64,000 nt of DNA from contig NZ_RJVO01000001.1 of NCBI RefSeq assembly GCF_003730135.1, forward strand, positions 451,001-515,000, written 5' to 3'. Under the pieces are notes generated by a model that was not told where the DNA came from, did not search any database, and saw only the letters and a program-made list of their open reading frames with translations. Source of the stretch: Stagnimonas aquatica. Its GTDB lineage: Bacteria; Pseudomonadota; Gammaproteobacteria; Nevskiales; Nevskiaceae. Both the position numbers and the translations under genes were made by a program. Below are positions 45,700-55,378 of the stretch, in pieces. The first letter of the stretch is position 1. The number at the start of each line of letters is the position of its first letter.

Positions 45700-46599
45700 A
45701 TGACCTACCGCCTCCCGGCCCTCGCCCTGCTGCTGATGACCGGCGCCGCCAGCGCTGGCGTCGCTGATCCGTTCGCGTCGATTCCCGCCATCCCGGCCCC
45801 GAATGCCGAGGGCGTGGTCGATTGCGCCGCTTTCGAGGCGCCGATCAGCGCGCTCTACAACGCCGTCGACCAGCGCGAGAAACAGCTCAATGACCAGCGC
45901 GACATCCTGGAACCGCTGGTGCAGGCCGAACAGCAGGCGCAGGTGGCGGCCGCCATGCAGTCCGGCGGCGCCTTCGATCAGCAGGCGCTGATGGCGCAGT
46001 ACCAGGGCTACAGCGACACCGCCGCCGGCACGCTGGAAACCGACCCGGAGTGCATCGCCTGGAGCCACGACGGCGGGCTGAGCCAGAACTTCAGCGTCAG
46101 CAAGGGCATGGCCCCCGCCGTGCGCAGCGCCCGGATGGGCCTGCACGAGCAACTCAAGGCGGCGCCAGCCGGCGACTACCAGGCCGCCTTCCAGAAAGCC
46201 GCGCCGGACTATGTGAGCCAGCTCAATGCCGCGCTCGCCAACGGCCGTGCCGTCAACGCCAAATGCGCCAAGGCCTGGGAGACGCGGACCAGGCAGAACA
46301 CCGCCAAGCTCAAGGGCAACCTGCAGAAGTACATGCAACTGCAAACCGACGGCGAGCTGTACCGCACCAAGCGAGCCCTCGATCTGGCGCAGGACGGCCA
46401 GACGCTCTGCAACGATGTCGGCTATCGGCTCAACGACTACGCCGGCGGCATCCAGGCGGTGCGCGGCTACACCGCCGCCGGCGGCAAGGCGACGGCGGCG
46501 GGCACGGTGCAGGACGCCACCAAGAGCCTGGTCGAGCAGGTGAAGGACAACGCCGTCGGCAAGGCGCTGGACAAGGCTTTCTCGATCTTCGGCAAGTAA
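45700..46599 (+). CDS. Secreted protein of unknown function
   Basis: 299 residues with a signal peptide (about 1-19, ends ASAG). The mature part is rich in Ala, Gln and Lys and predicted helical, with coiled-coil character around DQREKQLNDQRDILEPLVQAEQQAQ. Four cysteines could form disulfides in the periplasm. I do not recognise the family. Start ATG at 45700 with GGAG seven bases upstream; an upstream in-frame ATG overlaps the previous gene's end. Co-directional with the GT-C protein gene, so it might be its target, but there is no direct evidence. Confidence 0.78.
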   Translation: MTYRLPALALLLMTGAASAGVADPFASIPAIPAPNAEGVVDCAAFEAPISALYNAVDQREKQLNDQRDILEPLVQAEQQAQVAAAMQSGGAFDQQALMAQYQGYSDTAAGTLETDPECIAWSHDGGLSQNFSVSKGMAPAVRSARMGLHEQLKAAPAGDYQAAFQKAAPDYVSQLNAALANGRAVNAKCAKAWETRTRQNTAKLKGNLQKYMQLQTDGELYRTKRALDLAQDGQTLCNDVGYRLNDYAGGIQAVRGYTAAGGKATAAGTVQDATKSLVEQVKDNAVGKALDKAFSIFGK

Positions 46600-46607
46600 G
46601 CCAAGCC

Positions 46608-47510
46608 CTAGCCCAGCAGCAGGTTCCACAGCGGCACGGTGGCGAGCGAGAGCAGGATGCCGACGCCGACCACCGTGTTCGCCAAGGCCGGCGCCAGGCC
46701 CGATTGCTGCGCCAGGATGCCGGCCGAGATCATCGGCGCGGTGGCGGCCTGCAATACCGCCACCTCGTAGGGAGTGCCACTGCCGACGCCAAGTACGCGG
46801 CCGGTGAGCACCACCAGCAGCGGCGCCAGGCCCAGCTTCCAGGCCAGGCCGGCGGTCATCGGCTTCAGGTGCACGGCGAGGTCCGAGGGCTTGAACTGCA
46901 AGCCCACCGCGAACAGCGCCATCGGCGACAGGGCCACGCCGATCCGGTGCAGCACGTCCTCGGCCAGCGGCGGCCAGCCGCCCAGGGCGCCGACCGCGAA
47001 GCCGGCGAGCATGGCGATGAACGGCGGGAACTTGGCCACCCGCAGCAGCACCTCGCGGGCACTGGTAGCGGTGCCGGCAAACCAGGACGCGGTGAACACC
47101 CCCAGCGTCGCCAAGGCCAGGAAGGAGCCGGCCTGATCGGCCAGCACCGCAGCGCCCAGGTGGCTCTTGCCGCGCAGGGCCTCGATCAGCGGAATGCCGG
47201 TGAAGGAGGTGTTGCCGAAGCCGGCGACCAGGGCCAGCGCGCCGACCGTGCCGCGCTGCCAGCCCAGCCAGCGACCGAGCAGCACCATCAGCGCCAGCGC
47301 GCCGAGCGCGGTGCCCCACATCGCCATCACCGGAAACCACAGGCCGTGTTCCAGGTGCAGCTTGGGGATCAGCTCCAGCACCAGCGCCGGAAAGGCGATG
47401 TTGAGCACGAAGCCATTGAGGCCGGGCACCCAGCCGGCGGCGTCGGGGCGCACGCGGACGGTGATGGCGCCCAGCGCCATGCAGACTGCGAGGAGGATCA
47501 GGGCGCTCAT
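46608..47510 (-). CDS. AEC-family transporter (auxin efflux carrier-like)
   Basis: 300 residues, about ten predicted transmembrane helices, inner membrane. AEC transporters (for example MdcF, YfdV) move malonate or other organic anions. Seen here: LNGFVLNIAFPALVLELIPKL near the first helices, LALVAGFGNTSFTGIPLIEAL (the conserved cross-over asparagine motif) and VLQAATAPMISAGILAQQSGL near the end. Start ATG at 47510. Convergent with the secreted protein gene; an inverted-repeat element lies upstream. Substrate unknown. Confidence 0.92.
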   Translation of the reverse strand: MSALILLAVCMALGAITVRVRPDAAGWVPGLNGFVLNIAFPALVLELIPKLHLEHGLWFPVMAMWGTALGALALMVLLGRWLGWQRGTVGALALVAGFGNTSFTGIPLIEALRGKSHLGAAVLADQAGSFLALATLGVFTASWFAGTATSAREVLLRVAKFPPFIAMLAGFAVGALGGWPPLAEDVLHRIGVALSPMALFAVGLQFKPSDLAVHLKPMTAGLAWKLGLAPLLVVLTGRVLGVGSGTPYEVAVLQAATAPMISAGILAQQSGLAPALANTVVGVGILLSLATVPLWNLLLG

Positions 47511-47528
47511 GAACGGACCACGCGAAGG

Positions 47529-47633
47529 CTCCCCTCCCCCCTCGTGGGGGAGGGGTTGGGGGAGAGGGGGCCGCGACGGGAAAGATCTAAAGTCCCCCCT
47601 CTCCCTAACCCTCTCCCACGAGGGGAGAGGGGA
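47529..47633. repeat. Intergenic GC-rich inverted-repeat element (copy 2)
   Basis: Left arm 47531-47570 (CCCCTCCCCCCTCGTGGGGG then AGGGGTTGGGGGAGAGGGGG) faces a near-complementary right arm at 47594-47633 (CCCCCCTCTCCCTAACCCTC and on), with a loop of about 23 bases. Each arm also contains its own small hairpin. Same design as the element at 39565-39660. It separates the AEC and FAD-oxidoreductase genes. Confidence 0.75.
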
Positions 47634-47655
47634 TAGATGGCGGTGAGTTCAGACA

Positions 47656-49098
47656 TCAGCACTCCAGCACCAAGCGATCCAGTCCGAAGCTGCGCGGATT
47701 GAGGATCAGATTCGGATCGCGCAGCCGCTTCGCCGCCACCAGCGCCTGCACCACCGACGGCCGCGCGCGGCGGGCGAATTCCTCCCCCCACTTGCTGCCG
47801 ACGCCGTGCTCGGCGCTGAAGGTGCCACCAAACTCGGCGGTGACATCGAAAACCCGCGCGATCAGCGCCGCGCTCTCCGCCGCTACCGGCCGCTCGCCGG
47901 AACCCAACAAGTGCAGATGCGCGCCGCCAACGCCGGCATGGCCGAAGGCGACGAAGTCGATGTGCGGGTAGTCGCGCTTGAGCGAGGCTTCCAGTGCCGC
48001 GAGGTAGTCGCCGAAGCGGGCGATGGGGGTGGCGGTATCGAAGGCCAGACGACCGCCGCCGCGCTGCTTCATGGCGTGGTTGCTGGCCTCGGTGATCGAG
48101 TGGCGGATCGCCTTCAAGGCCTTGAGCGGCGCGTAGCCGATCAGCGCGTCCGGCAGGGCCAGGGTCTCGGCCAGGAAGCCGTACAAACGGCCGGCGAGAT
48201 CCTCGTCGGGGTCCGCCGACTTGATCTGCAGCAGCAGATAGAAATTGGCCTGCGGGTCCTTCTCGAACGGCAGCCGGAACTCCGCGCCCTTCAGCTCGCG
48301 CACCAGCTGCATGGCGCGCTGGCCGATGAACTCGAATTCCTCGATGTCGGTGCCGAACGCATTGCGCGCGGCGGCGAGGATCTGCATGGCCTCGGGCATC
48401 GACGCCGCCGGGATCAGCGCCGCTTCACGCTGCGCCGGCAGTGCTTGCAGGCGCAGCCGGGCGCGGGTGATGAGGCCGAGCACGCCCTGGGTGCCGATCA
48501 GGCCCAGCGCCGGATCGGGCGCGGCGGAGTCGATCACCAGTTGCTGCGGATCAGGCTGCTGCCAGCGCGGGCCGGCGGTCTCCGGCGCGGCGCTGCCGTC
48601 GGCCCACAGGCCCCAGACCGCGTCGGCAAGGTGCGCGGCGGTGCCGTAGCAGATGGCGTTGGCGCCGGCCGAGCCATTGGCGATGCAGGCGCCGACGCTG
48701 GCGCTGCTGGTGCTGCCCATCTCCATCGGCCAGACCAGGCCCAGCGGCTCCAGCTCGGCATTGAGCGCATCGACGGCAACGCCGGCCTCGACCATCGCGG
48801 TGCGCGCACCGGCGTCGATGCTGAGAATGCGCTTGAGCTTTTCCAGCGACAGCACCGCCTCGCCTTCCGGCCGCTGCGCCTCGACCAGGCCGGTGCGCCC
48901 GGCGCTGACCACCAGCGGGCTGCGCGCCGCCTGCGCGGCTTGCAGCAGGGCGGCCAGCTCGGCCTCGTCCTGCGGCAGCAGCACCGCCGGGGTGTGGCCG
49001 GGCGCGCCGCGCTCGGGAATGGCGTAGCGGCGGCAGCGCTCCTGCTCGTCCACGAAACGGGGGCCGAGCAAGTGTTGCAGGGGAGCAAGCGACGACAT
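47656..49098 (-). CDS. FAD-binding oxidoreductase (GlcD/D-lactate dehydrogenase type)
   Basis: 480 residues. Flavoprotein of the vanillyl-alcohol oxidase superfamily. The N-terminal FAD_binding_4 domain has VLLPQDEAELAALLQAAQ, LVVSAGRTGLV and PMEMGSTSSASVGACIANGSAGANAICYG. The C-terminal FAD-oxidase domain (about 240-475) ends in FGHAGVGGAHLHLLGSG, FSAEHGVGSKW and PNLILNPRS, typical of GlcD/LldD2-type 2-hydroxyacid dehydrogenases. Start ATG at 49098; longer in-frame reading upstream overlaps the divergent hydratase gene. The hydroxyacid substrate is unknown. Confidence 0.92.
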   Translation of the reverse strand: MSSLAPLQHLLGPRFVDEQERCRRYAIPERGAPGHTPAVLLPQDEAELAALLQAAQAARSPLVVSAGRTGLVEAQRPEGEAVLSLEKLKRILSIDAGARTAMVEAGVAVDALNAELEPLGLVWPMEMGSTSSASVGACIANGSAGANAICYGTAAHLADAVWGLWADGSAAPETAGPRWQQPDPQQLVIDSAAPDPALGLIGTQGVLGLITRARLRLQALPAQREAALIPAASMPEAMQILAAARNAFGTDIEEFEFIGQRAMQLVRELKGAEFRLPFEKDPQANFYLLLQIKSADPDEDLAGRLYGFLAETLALPDALIGYAPLKALKAIRHSITEASNHAMKQRGGGRLAFDTATPIARFGDYLAALEASLKRDYPHIDFVAFGHAGVGGAHLHLLGSGERPVAAESAALIARVFDVTAEFGGTFSAEHGVGSKWGEEFARRARPSVVQALVAAKRLRDPNLILNPRSFGLDRLVLEC

Positions 49099-49252
49099 GG
49101 CAGACAGCCGCTTGGGGCGGCGGGAATTGCGGGTGCGCAAGCTTACGCAGTCGCGCCCGCGCTGGCGACTGCGAGGGCTCCTCCGGCCGCAGTACGCCGA
49201 CGTACGCGGCACGGTGGACAATCGCCGCAGTCCAGCCACGCCGGTCACCCTC

Positions 49253-50059
49253 ATGTCCAGCCCTTCCGTATCGCCGGTGCGCGTCGAACGCCGCGCGCCG
49301 CTGCTGATCGTCACCATCGACCGCCCCGAGGCGCGCAATGCCGTCGATGGCGCCACCGCCCGCGCGCTGGCCGAGGCCTTCCGCGCCTTCGACGCCGACC
49401 CGGAGCTGAAGGTCGCCATCCTCACCGGTGCTGGCGAACACTTCTGCGCCGGCGCCGACCTGAAGGCGGTGGGCAGCGGCGACCCGCAGCGCGCCAACCG
49501 GCTGGCGCCGGACGGCGATGGGCCGATGGGCCCCAGCCGCATGCAACTGAGCAAGCCGGTGATCGCGGCGGTGAGCGGCTACTGCGTGGCCGGCGGCATC
49601 GAGCTGGCCTGCTGGTGCGATCTGCGCGTTGCCGACGAGACCGCAGTGTTCGGGGTGTTCTGCCGGCGTTTCGGGGTGCCGCTGATCGACGGCGGCACGC
49701 TGCGGCTGCCGCGCCTGATCGGCATGAGCCGGGCGCTGGACCTGATCCTCACCGGCCGCCCGGTGGCTGCCGCCGAGGCCTTGCAGATCGGCCTGGCCAA
49801 CCGAATGGTGCCGGCCGGCCAGGCGCTGGCCGCCGCCGAGGCGCTGGCGCTGCAACTGGCGGATTTTCCCCAGCAATGTCTGCGCAACGACCGCCGCAGC
49901 GCCTACGAGCAATGGGGCCTGGACGAGCCGGCGGCGCTGGCCAACGAATTCCGCCTGGGCATGGCCACGCTGCAGTCCGGCGAGACCCTGGCCGGTGCCG
50001 CGCGCTTCAGCAGCGGCGGCGGCCGCCATGGCCGCTTCGACAGCGGAAGCGAGGCCTGA
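49253..50059 (+). CDS. Enoyl-CoA hydratase/isomerase family protein
   Basis: 268 residues, crotonase fold. Landmarks are VRVERRAPLLIVTIDRPEARNAVDG, GEHFCAGADLKAVGSGD (oxyanion hole) and PVIAAVSGYCVAGGIELACWCDLRVADE. The usual first catalytic glutamate position lies in the GGIELACWCDL segment. Second glutamate position reads FGVPLIDGGTLRLPRL, so activity may be hydratase, isomerase or another crotonase reaction. Start ATG at 49253; a longer reading upstream overlaps the divergent FAD-oxidoreductase promoter region. The stop overlaps the start of the TonB receptor gene (TGATG). Confidence 0.9.
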   Translation: MSSPSVSPVRVERRAPLLIVTIDRPEARNAVDGATARALAEAFRAFDADPELKVAILTGAGEHFCAGADLKAVGSGDPQRANRLAPDGDGPMGPSRMQLSKPVIAAVSGYCVAGGIELACWCDLRVADETAVFGVFCRRFGVPLIDGGTLRLPRLIGMSRALDLILTGRPVAAAEALQIGLANRMVPAGQALAAAEALALQLADFPQQCLRNDRRSAYEQWGLDEPAALANEFRLGMATLQSGETLAGAARFSSGGGRHGRFDSGSEA

Positions 50060-52179
50060 TGCGCCCACATCGCCATGCCGTCGCGCTTGCCCTGCTGGCC
50101 CTGCCCGCCGCCGCTCAGCCCCCGGGGCAGCCGGCGCCGGTGCAGCTCGCGCCGGTCACGGTCAGCGCCACCCGCGTCGCCACGCCGGCCGACGAGGTGC
50201 CGGCGACGATCAGCCGGCGTGAGCCGGACGCGGCCGAGCTGGGCGTAAACCTTTCCGAGCTGCTCGACGGCGTGCCCGGCCTCTTGGCCCGCGACCGCCA
50301 GAACTACGCGCAGGACACGCAGATCTCGCTGCGCGGTTTCGGCGCCCGCTCGGCCTTCGGCATCCGTGGCCTGCGCCTGTACCTGGACGGCATCCCGGCC
50401 AGCCAGCCGGACGGCCAGGGGCAGATCTCGCACTTTCCGCTCGCCGCCGCCGACCACGTCGAGGTGCTACGCGGGCCGTTCTCGACGCTCTACGGCAATT
50501 CCTCCGGCGGCGTGATCCAGTTGTTCAGCCGCGATGGCGGCGCCAGCCCGGAATTCCGGCTCGACAGCGCCTACGGCAGCGACGGCCGCCAGCGCTGGTC
50601 GGCGAGCCTGAGCGGGCCGCTGAGCCCGGAGGCTGGGGCCGGCGATTTCAGCTTCGCGCTCAGCCGCTTCGAGACCGACGGCTACCGCGCACACAGCGCC
50701 GCCAGCCGCGAGAACCTCTACGGCAAGCTGCGCTTCACCCTCGGCGAGGGCCGGCACTTGAGCCTGCTGCTCAGCCACTTCGACAGTCCCGAGGCCCTGG
50801 ACCCGCTGGGCCTGACCCGCGCCCAGGCGCAGGCCGATCCCCGCCAGGCAGCGCCGGCGGCGCTGCTGTTCGACAGCCGCAAGAGCACCGCGCAGGACCA
50901 GCTCGGTGCGGTGCTGAGCCAGCGCCTAGGCGCCGGCGAATTGCAGTTGCTGGCCTATGCCGGCCAGCGCGCGATTACCCAATACCTGGCGGTGCCGATG
51001 GCGGCGCAGGCGGCACCCGGCAGCGCCGGCGGCGTGGTCGATCTCGCCAGCGACTACGGCGGTGCCGACCTGCGCTACAGCCGCCAGACACACTGGCTGG
51101 CACGGCCGCTGAGCCTGGTCGCGGGCCTGAGCTACGACCGGCTGCAACAGCAGCGTCGCGGCTACGAGAACTTCGTCGGCAGCGACCTCGGCCTGCGTGG
51201 CGCCCTGCGTCGCGACGAGGACAACCGCGCCGACAGTTTCGACCAGTACCTGCAAGCCGACTGGCATTTCGCGCCGCGCGCCTCGCTGTTGGCCGGTGTG
51301 CGCCACAGCCGGGTCGCCTTCGACTCGGAGGATCACTACCTCGCCGCCGGCAACGGCGACGACAGCGGCGGCACCGCCTATGGCGCCACCACGCCGGTGG
51401 CCGGCCTGCGCTGGGCGGCGCGGCCCTGGGCACAGCTCTACGCCGCCTACGGCACCGGCTTCGAGACCCCGACCTTCGCCGAACTGGCTTACCGGCCCGA
51501 CGGCCAGCCAGGCCCCAACCTCGGCCTGCGCGCCGCCAAGAGCCGCAACGCCGAACTGGGCGCCAAGCTGAGCCCGCGTGCCGGCTGGCGCAGCGAGCTG
51601 GCGCTGTTCGAAACCCGCAGCCGCGACGAGCTGGTGGTGCTCACCAACAGCGGCGGCCGCAGCAGCTATGGCAATGCCGGCCGCACCCGTCGGCGCGGTG
51701 CCGAGTGGCAGCTCGGCGGCCAACTGGCGGCGGACTGGCAACTGCAAGTGGCGGGCACCTGGCTGGAAGCCCGCGTGCAGGACGAATACCGTGCCTGCAC
51801 CGGCAGCCCCTGCACCACGCCCAACACGACCATCGCGGCGGGCAACCGCCTGCCGGGCGTCGCCGACCAGCAGTGGCAGGCGCGCCTGGACTGGACGCCG
51901 ACGCCGGCCTGGCTGGGCTTTGTCGAGGCCCGCTACCTGGGCTCGGTGCCGGTCGACGACCGCAACAGCGAATCGGCGCCGGCAGCAGCTCTGTTCGACC
52001 TCGGCGCGCGCTACCGGCGGCGCGGCGAGCACTGGGGCTGGAGCGCCAGCCTGCGGGTCGAAAACCTGCTCGACCGCGCCAGCATCGGCTCGGTGATCGT
52101 CAACGACGGCAACCGCCGCTACTACGAACCGGCACCGAGTCGCGGCCTGCTGGCCGGACTGGCCCTGGACTGGTACTGA
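50059..52179 (+). CDS. TonB-dependent outer-membrane receptor
   Basis: 706 residues. Signal peptide (about 1-19, ends PAAAQ), TonB-box-like LAPVTVSATRV, plug domain with LDGVPGLLARDRQN, ISLRGFGARSAFGIRGLRLYLDGIPAS and VEVLRGPFSTLYGNSSGGVIQLF, then a beta-barrel ending in aromatic Tyr (ALDWY), as outer-membrane barrels do. The FGARSAFGIRGLRL sequence is typical of receptors annotated for ferric siderophores or unknown ligands; substrate not certain. Start ATG at 50059 overlaps the hydratase stop, an unusual coupling of an enzyme and a receptor. A long open frame upstream in the same phase is a chance reading through other genes. Confidence 0.93.
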   Translation: MRPHRHAVALALLALPAAAQPPGQPAPVQLAPVTVSATRVATPADEVPATISRREPDAAELGVNLSELLDGVPGLLARDRQNYAQDTQISLRGFGARSAFGIRGLRLYLDGIPASQPDGQGQISHFPLAAADHVEVLRGPFSTLYGNSSGGVIQLFSRDGGASPEFRLDSAYGSDGRQRWSASLSGPLSPEAGAGDFSFALSRFETDGYRAHSAASRENLYGKLRFTLGEGRHLSLLLSHFDSPEALDPLGLTRAQAQADPRQAAPAALLFDSRKSTAQDQLGAVLSQRLGAGELQLLAYAGQRAITQYLAVPMAAQAAPGSAGGVVDLASDYGGADLRYSRQTHWLARPLSLVAGLSYDRLQQQRRGYENFVGSDLGLRGALRRDEDNRADSFDQYLQADWHFAPRASLLAGVRHSRVAFDSEDHYLAAGNGDDSGGTAYGATTPVAGLRWAARPWAQLYAAYGTGFETPTFAELAYRPDGQPGPNLGLRAAKSRNAELGAKLSPRAGWRSELALFETRSRDELVVLTNSGGRSSYGNAGRTRRRGAEWQLGGQLAADWQLQVAGTWLEARVQDEYRACTGSPCTTPNTTIAAGNRLPGVADQQWQARLDWTPTPAWLGFVEARYLGSVPVDDRNSESAPAAALFDLGARYRRRGEHWGWSASLRVENLLDRASIGSVIVNDGNRRYYEPAPSRGLLAGLALDWY

Positions 52180-52278
52180 AGACCCGAGCACTGCCGTCGG
52201 CAGCTCGGGTACTATGGCGAAAATTACTACATTACTAGGAGACGGCCTCCCGGCCGGCAGCGGGCGCCGCAGACCGCG

Positions 52279-53469
52279 ATGGACACCGATTCGAGCTCCT
52301 GGAAGCTGGCGCCGGCACAGTGGCGCCTGTTGATCGACTCGCCACGCCAGCGCGCCTCGCGCCTGTCGCCGGCGCTGGAGGCGGCGTTCCGCAATGTGCT
52401 GCGCCGCCGCTACCGCTACTCGCGCAGTCTGCTGCTGGCGGCGCACGCGCTGATGTTCGCGGTCTCGCCGCTGCTGAACGCACCGCTGTTTGAGGTCAGC
52501 GCGGCCGCGACACCCTTCGTGCAACTGCTGGAACTCGGCTTGATCCTGCCGCTGCTGCTGATCGCCATCGGCCTGACCCTGGCCAACGTGCCGCCGCTCC
52601 TGCAGCAGAGCGTGCAGACCCTGGCGGTGATCGCGCTGGGTGTCGCCGAACTGGTGCTGAGGCACCTGTCGCTGCGCGGCGAGATGCATTTCCCCAGTCA
52701 GATGCTGGGCATCGTGCTGGTGGCGGTGGCGCTGTTCGGTGGTTTCAGCTTTCGCCGCATCGCCCTCGGCGCGGCGGTATTCGTCACGCTCGCCATCGCC
52801 CAGGAGTACCGCTGGCCGCTGCCGGGATCCAGCCCGGCGCTGGAGGCCTACACGCTGGCGCTGCTGGGGCTGATCGCGATCCTGGGCGCCTACGCCATCG
52901 AGGTCATCAACCGCATCAACTGGCTGGGCTATCAATACGCCAGCAGTCTGGCCAAGACCGATGCGCTGACCGGGCTGTCCAACCGCCACGACTTCAACCG
53001 GCTGTTCCCACGGCTGTTGCAGCAGGCGGCGCGCGAGCAGCGCGGGCTTGCCGTGATGCTGGTGGACATCGACCACTTCAAGGCGATCAACGACCGCCAC
53101 GGCCATCCGTTCGGCGACGAGGTGCTGCGCCAGGTCGGGCGGGCGCTGTCCGGCCGGGTCGCGCGGCGGCCGATGGACCTGGTGGCGCGCTACGGCGGCG
53201 AGGAACTGGTGGTGGTCTGGTACGACCTCCATGCCGAGGCCCTGCCCGAACTCGCCGAGGGCGTGCTTGAGGTGATCCGCGGGGTGTCGCTGAACCTGCC
53301 GATGAGCCAGGAGCCGCTGCGTCTGACCGCCAGCGGCGGCTGTCGCTGGCTGCAGCCGACCCGCGAGCAATCTGCGGAGCGCCTGCTGCGCGAGGTCGAT
53401 GGCCTGCTCTACCAGGCCAAGGCGGCCGGCCGCAATCGCTGGCTGGCGCCGCCGCTGGCCGCCGGCTGA
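52279..53469 (+). CDS. Membrane-bound diguanylate cyclase (GGDEF domain)
   Basis: 396 residues. About six transmembrane helices (residues about 50-215) are followed by a GGDEF domain with DALTGLSNRHDFNRLF, LVDIDHFKAINDRHGHPFGDEVL and the active-site loop RYGGEEL (G306-L310). The RPMD sequence five residues before it is an intact I-site (RxxD) for product inhibition. Makes cyclic di-GMP from GTP on the cytoplasmic face. Start ATG at 52279. The membrane domain resembles no named sensor I recognise, so its signal is unknown. Confidence 0.93.
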   Translation: MDTDSSSWKLAPAQWRLLIDSPRQRASRLSPALEAAFRNVLRRRYRYSRSLLLAAHALMFAVSPLLNAPLFEVSAAATPFVQLLELGLILPLLLIAIGLTLANVPPLLQQSVQTLAVIALGVAELVLRHLSLRGEMHFPSQMLGIVLVAVALFGGFSFRRIALGAAVFVTLAIAQEYRWPLPGSSPALEAYTLALLGLIAILGAYAIEVINRINWLGYQYASSLAKTDALTGLSNRHDFNRLFPRLLQQAAREQRGLAVMLVDIDHFKAINDRHGHPFGDEVLRQVGRALSGRVARRPMDLVARYGGEELVVVWYDLHAEALPELAEGVLEVIRGVSLNLPMSQEPLRLTASGGCRWLQPTREQSAERLLREVDGLLYQAKAAGRNRWLAPPLAAG

Positions 53470-53533
53470 AGGCGCGCGGCGCGGCGGATTCGCGCTACCT
53501 TTGCGGCGGGTCCCTCACGCCATCAACACCGCC

Positions 53534-55378
53534 ATGACTCCCCAGCGCCTGCGCTCCCACCTGCTGCTCACCGGCCTCACCGCCCTGCTGACCGCCGCCT
53601 GCGCCCAGACGCCGGTCGTGCCCACGCCGCCGCCGATGCCCGCTGCGGCACCACCGGCACCCACGCCGGCCGAGGCGGTCAGCCGCCTGTTCAGCGATTA
53701 CTGGGAGGAGGGCCTGCGGCTGAGCCCGCTGAATGCCACCTACGTCGGGGATAGCCGCTACAACGATCAGCTGCCCAACTTCCTGTCGGCGGAGTTCCGC
53801 GCCCAGGAGCTGGAGTTCAACCGCAAATGGCGGGCGCGGATCGCGGCGGTTGATCCCGCACCGCTGGGCGCGCAGGACCGGCTGAGCCTGCAGATCCTGT
53901 TGCGCGAGCTGGACAACGACATCGAGGGCGCGCGCTTTCCCGGCTGGATGCAGCCGATCAACCAGTTCTACAGCCTGCCCAACCAGTTGGCGCAGCTCGG
54001 TTCCGGCAGTTCCGCGCAGCCGTTCAAGACCGTGCAGGACTACGACAACTGGCTCCAGCGCGCCGGGCAGATTCCGGTGCTGTTCGACCAGGCCATCGCC
54101 AACATGCGCGAGGGCGTCGCCGCCGGCGTGGTGCAGCCCCGGGTGCTGATGGACAAGGTGCTGCCACAGCTCGACGCGCTGATCGTTGCCGAGCCGGAAC
54201 AGACGCTGTTCTACAAGCCGATCAGCAATCTGCCCGCCGAGTTCAGCGCCGAGGACCGGGCGCGCCTGAGCCGCGACTACAAGGTGCTGATCGGCGAAAC
54301 GCTGCTGCCGGCCTATCGCAAGCTGCGCGACTACATCCGCAACGACTACCTGCCCAAGACCCGCGCCAGCGTCGGGCTTGCCGCCCTGCCCGACGGTGCC
54401 GCCTGGTACGCCTACCGGGTGCGGACCACCACGACGACCGATCTCACGCCGGAGCAGATCCACCGGATCGGGCTCGACGAGGTGGCGCGCATCCACGGCG
54501 AGATGCGCAAGGTCATCAAGCAATTGAAGTTCAAGGGCGACCTCAAGCAGTTCTTCCACTTCCTCGATACCGACAAGCGCTTCGAGTTCAAGAGCGAAGA
54601 GGAGCTGCTGGCCTACTACAACGGCCTGCGCGGCAAGGTGGAGGCGGGCAGCGCCAAGCTCTTTACCCTGTTGCCGAAGGCCGGTTTCGAGATCCGGCCG
54701 GTGGAGAGCTTCCGCAACAAGTCGGCGGCCGGCGGCAGCTACCAGTCGCCCAGCGAGGACGGCAGCCGGCCGGGCGTCTTCTACGTCAACACCTACGACC
54801 TGCCGACCCGCAAGATCTGGGACGCGGAGGACCTGTTCCTGCACGAGGCGATCCCCGGGCATCACTTCCAGTTGGCTTTGCAGCAGGAGCTGACCGAGCT
54901 GCCGAAGTTCCGCCGCTTCGGCGGCGTCACCGCCTACATCGAGGGCTGGGGCCTGTACGCGGAATCGCTGGGCCGCGAGATCGGCGTCTATCAGGATCCC
55001 TACGACTACTTCGGCTATCTGCAGAACGAGCTGTGGCGCGCGATCCGGCTGGTGGTGGATACCGGCCTGCACGCCAAGGGCTGGAGCCGCAAGCAGGTGA
55101 TCGACTACATGCTCGCCAACTCGGCGCAGAGCGAGACGCAGGCGATCTCGGAGGCCGAGCGCTACATGGCGATCCCCGGCCAGGCGCTGGCCTACAAGCT
55201 GGGCGAGCTGAAGATCAAGGAACTGCGCGCCCGCGCCGAGCAGGCGCTGGGGCCGAAGTTCGACATCCGCGAGTTCCACCGCGAGGTGCTCAAGGACGGC
55301 GCGGTGCCGCTGGGCGTGCTCGACAGCAAGATCGAGCTTTGGATCGCCGCCCAGCGCGGTCAGCAACCGGGGGATTGA
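53534..55378 (+). CDS. DUF885 family exported lipoprotein, putative metallopeptidase
   Basis: 614 residues. Lipoprotein signal with lipobox TAAC (Cys near residue 22), then a Pro/Ala linker. DUF885 body contains SPLNATYVGDSRYNDQLPNF, YYNGLRGKVEAG and the Zn motif HEAIPGHH (His437, Glu438), followed by FGGVTAYIEGWGLYAESLGRE with the third metal ligand. Family members are thought to be carboxypeptidase-like metalloproteases, though most are uncharacterised. Start ATG at 53534; an upstream in-frame start lacks a signal. Located at the outer or inner membrane on the periplasmic side. Confidence 0.9.
   Translation: MTPQRLRSHLLLTGLTALLTAACAQTPVVPTPPPMPAAAPPAPTPAEAVSRLFSDYWEEGLRLSPLNATYVGDSRYNDQLPNFLSAEFRAQELEFNRKWRARIAAVDPAPLGAQDRLSLQILLRELDNDIEGARFPGWMQPINQFYSLPNQLAQLGSGSSAQPFKTVQDYDNWLQRAGQIPVLFDQAIANMREGVAAGVVQPRVLMDKVLPQLDALIVAEPEQTLFYKPISNLPAEFSAEDRARLSRDYKVLIGETLLPAYRKLRDYIRNDYLPKTRASVGLAALPDGAAWYAYRVRTTTTTDLTPEQIHRIGLDEVARIHGEMRKVIKQLKFKGDLKQFFHFLDTDKRFEFKSEEELLAYYNGLRGKVEAGSAKLFTLLPKAGFEIRPVESFRNKSAAGGSYQSPSEDGSRPGVFYVNTYDLPTRKIWDAEDLFLHEAIPGHHFQLALQQELTELPKFRRFGGVTAYIEGWGLYAESLGREIGVYQDPYDYFGYLQNELWRAIRLVVDTGLHAKGWSRKQVIDYMLANSAQSETQAISEAERYMAIPGQALAYKLGELKIKELRARAEQALGPKFDIREFHREVLKDGAVPLGVLDSKIELWIAAQRGQQPGD

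Noticed and set aside
47806..50058. Long N-terminal extension of the TonB receptor frame
   Set aside because: It runs through the FAD-oxidoreductase and hydratase genes; the real start at 50059 gives a signal peptide and overlaps the hydratase stop neatly.
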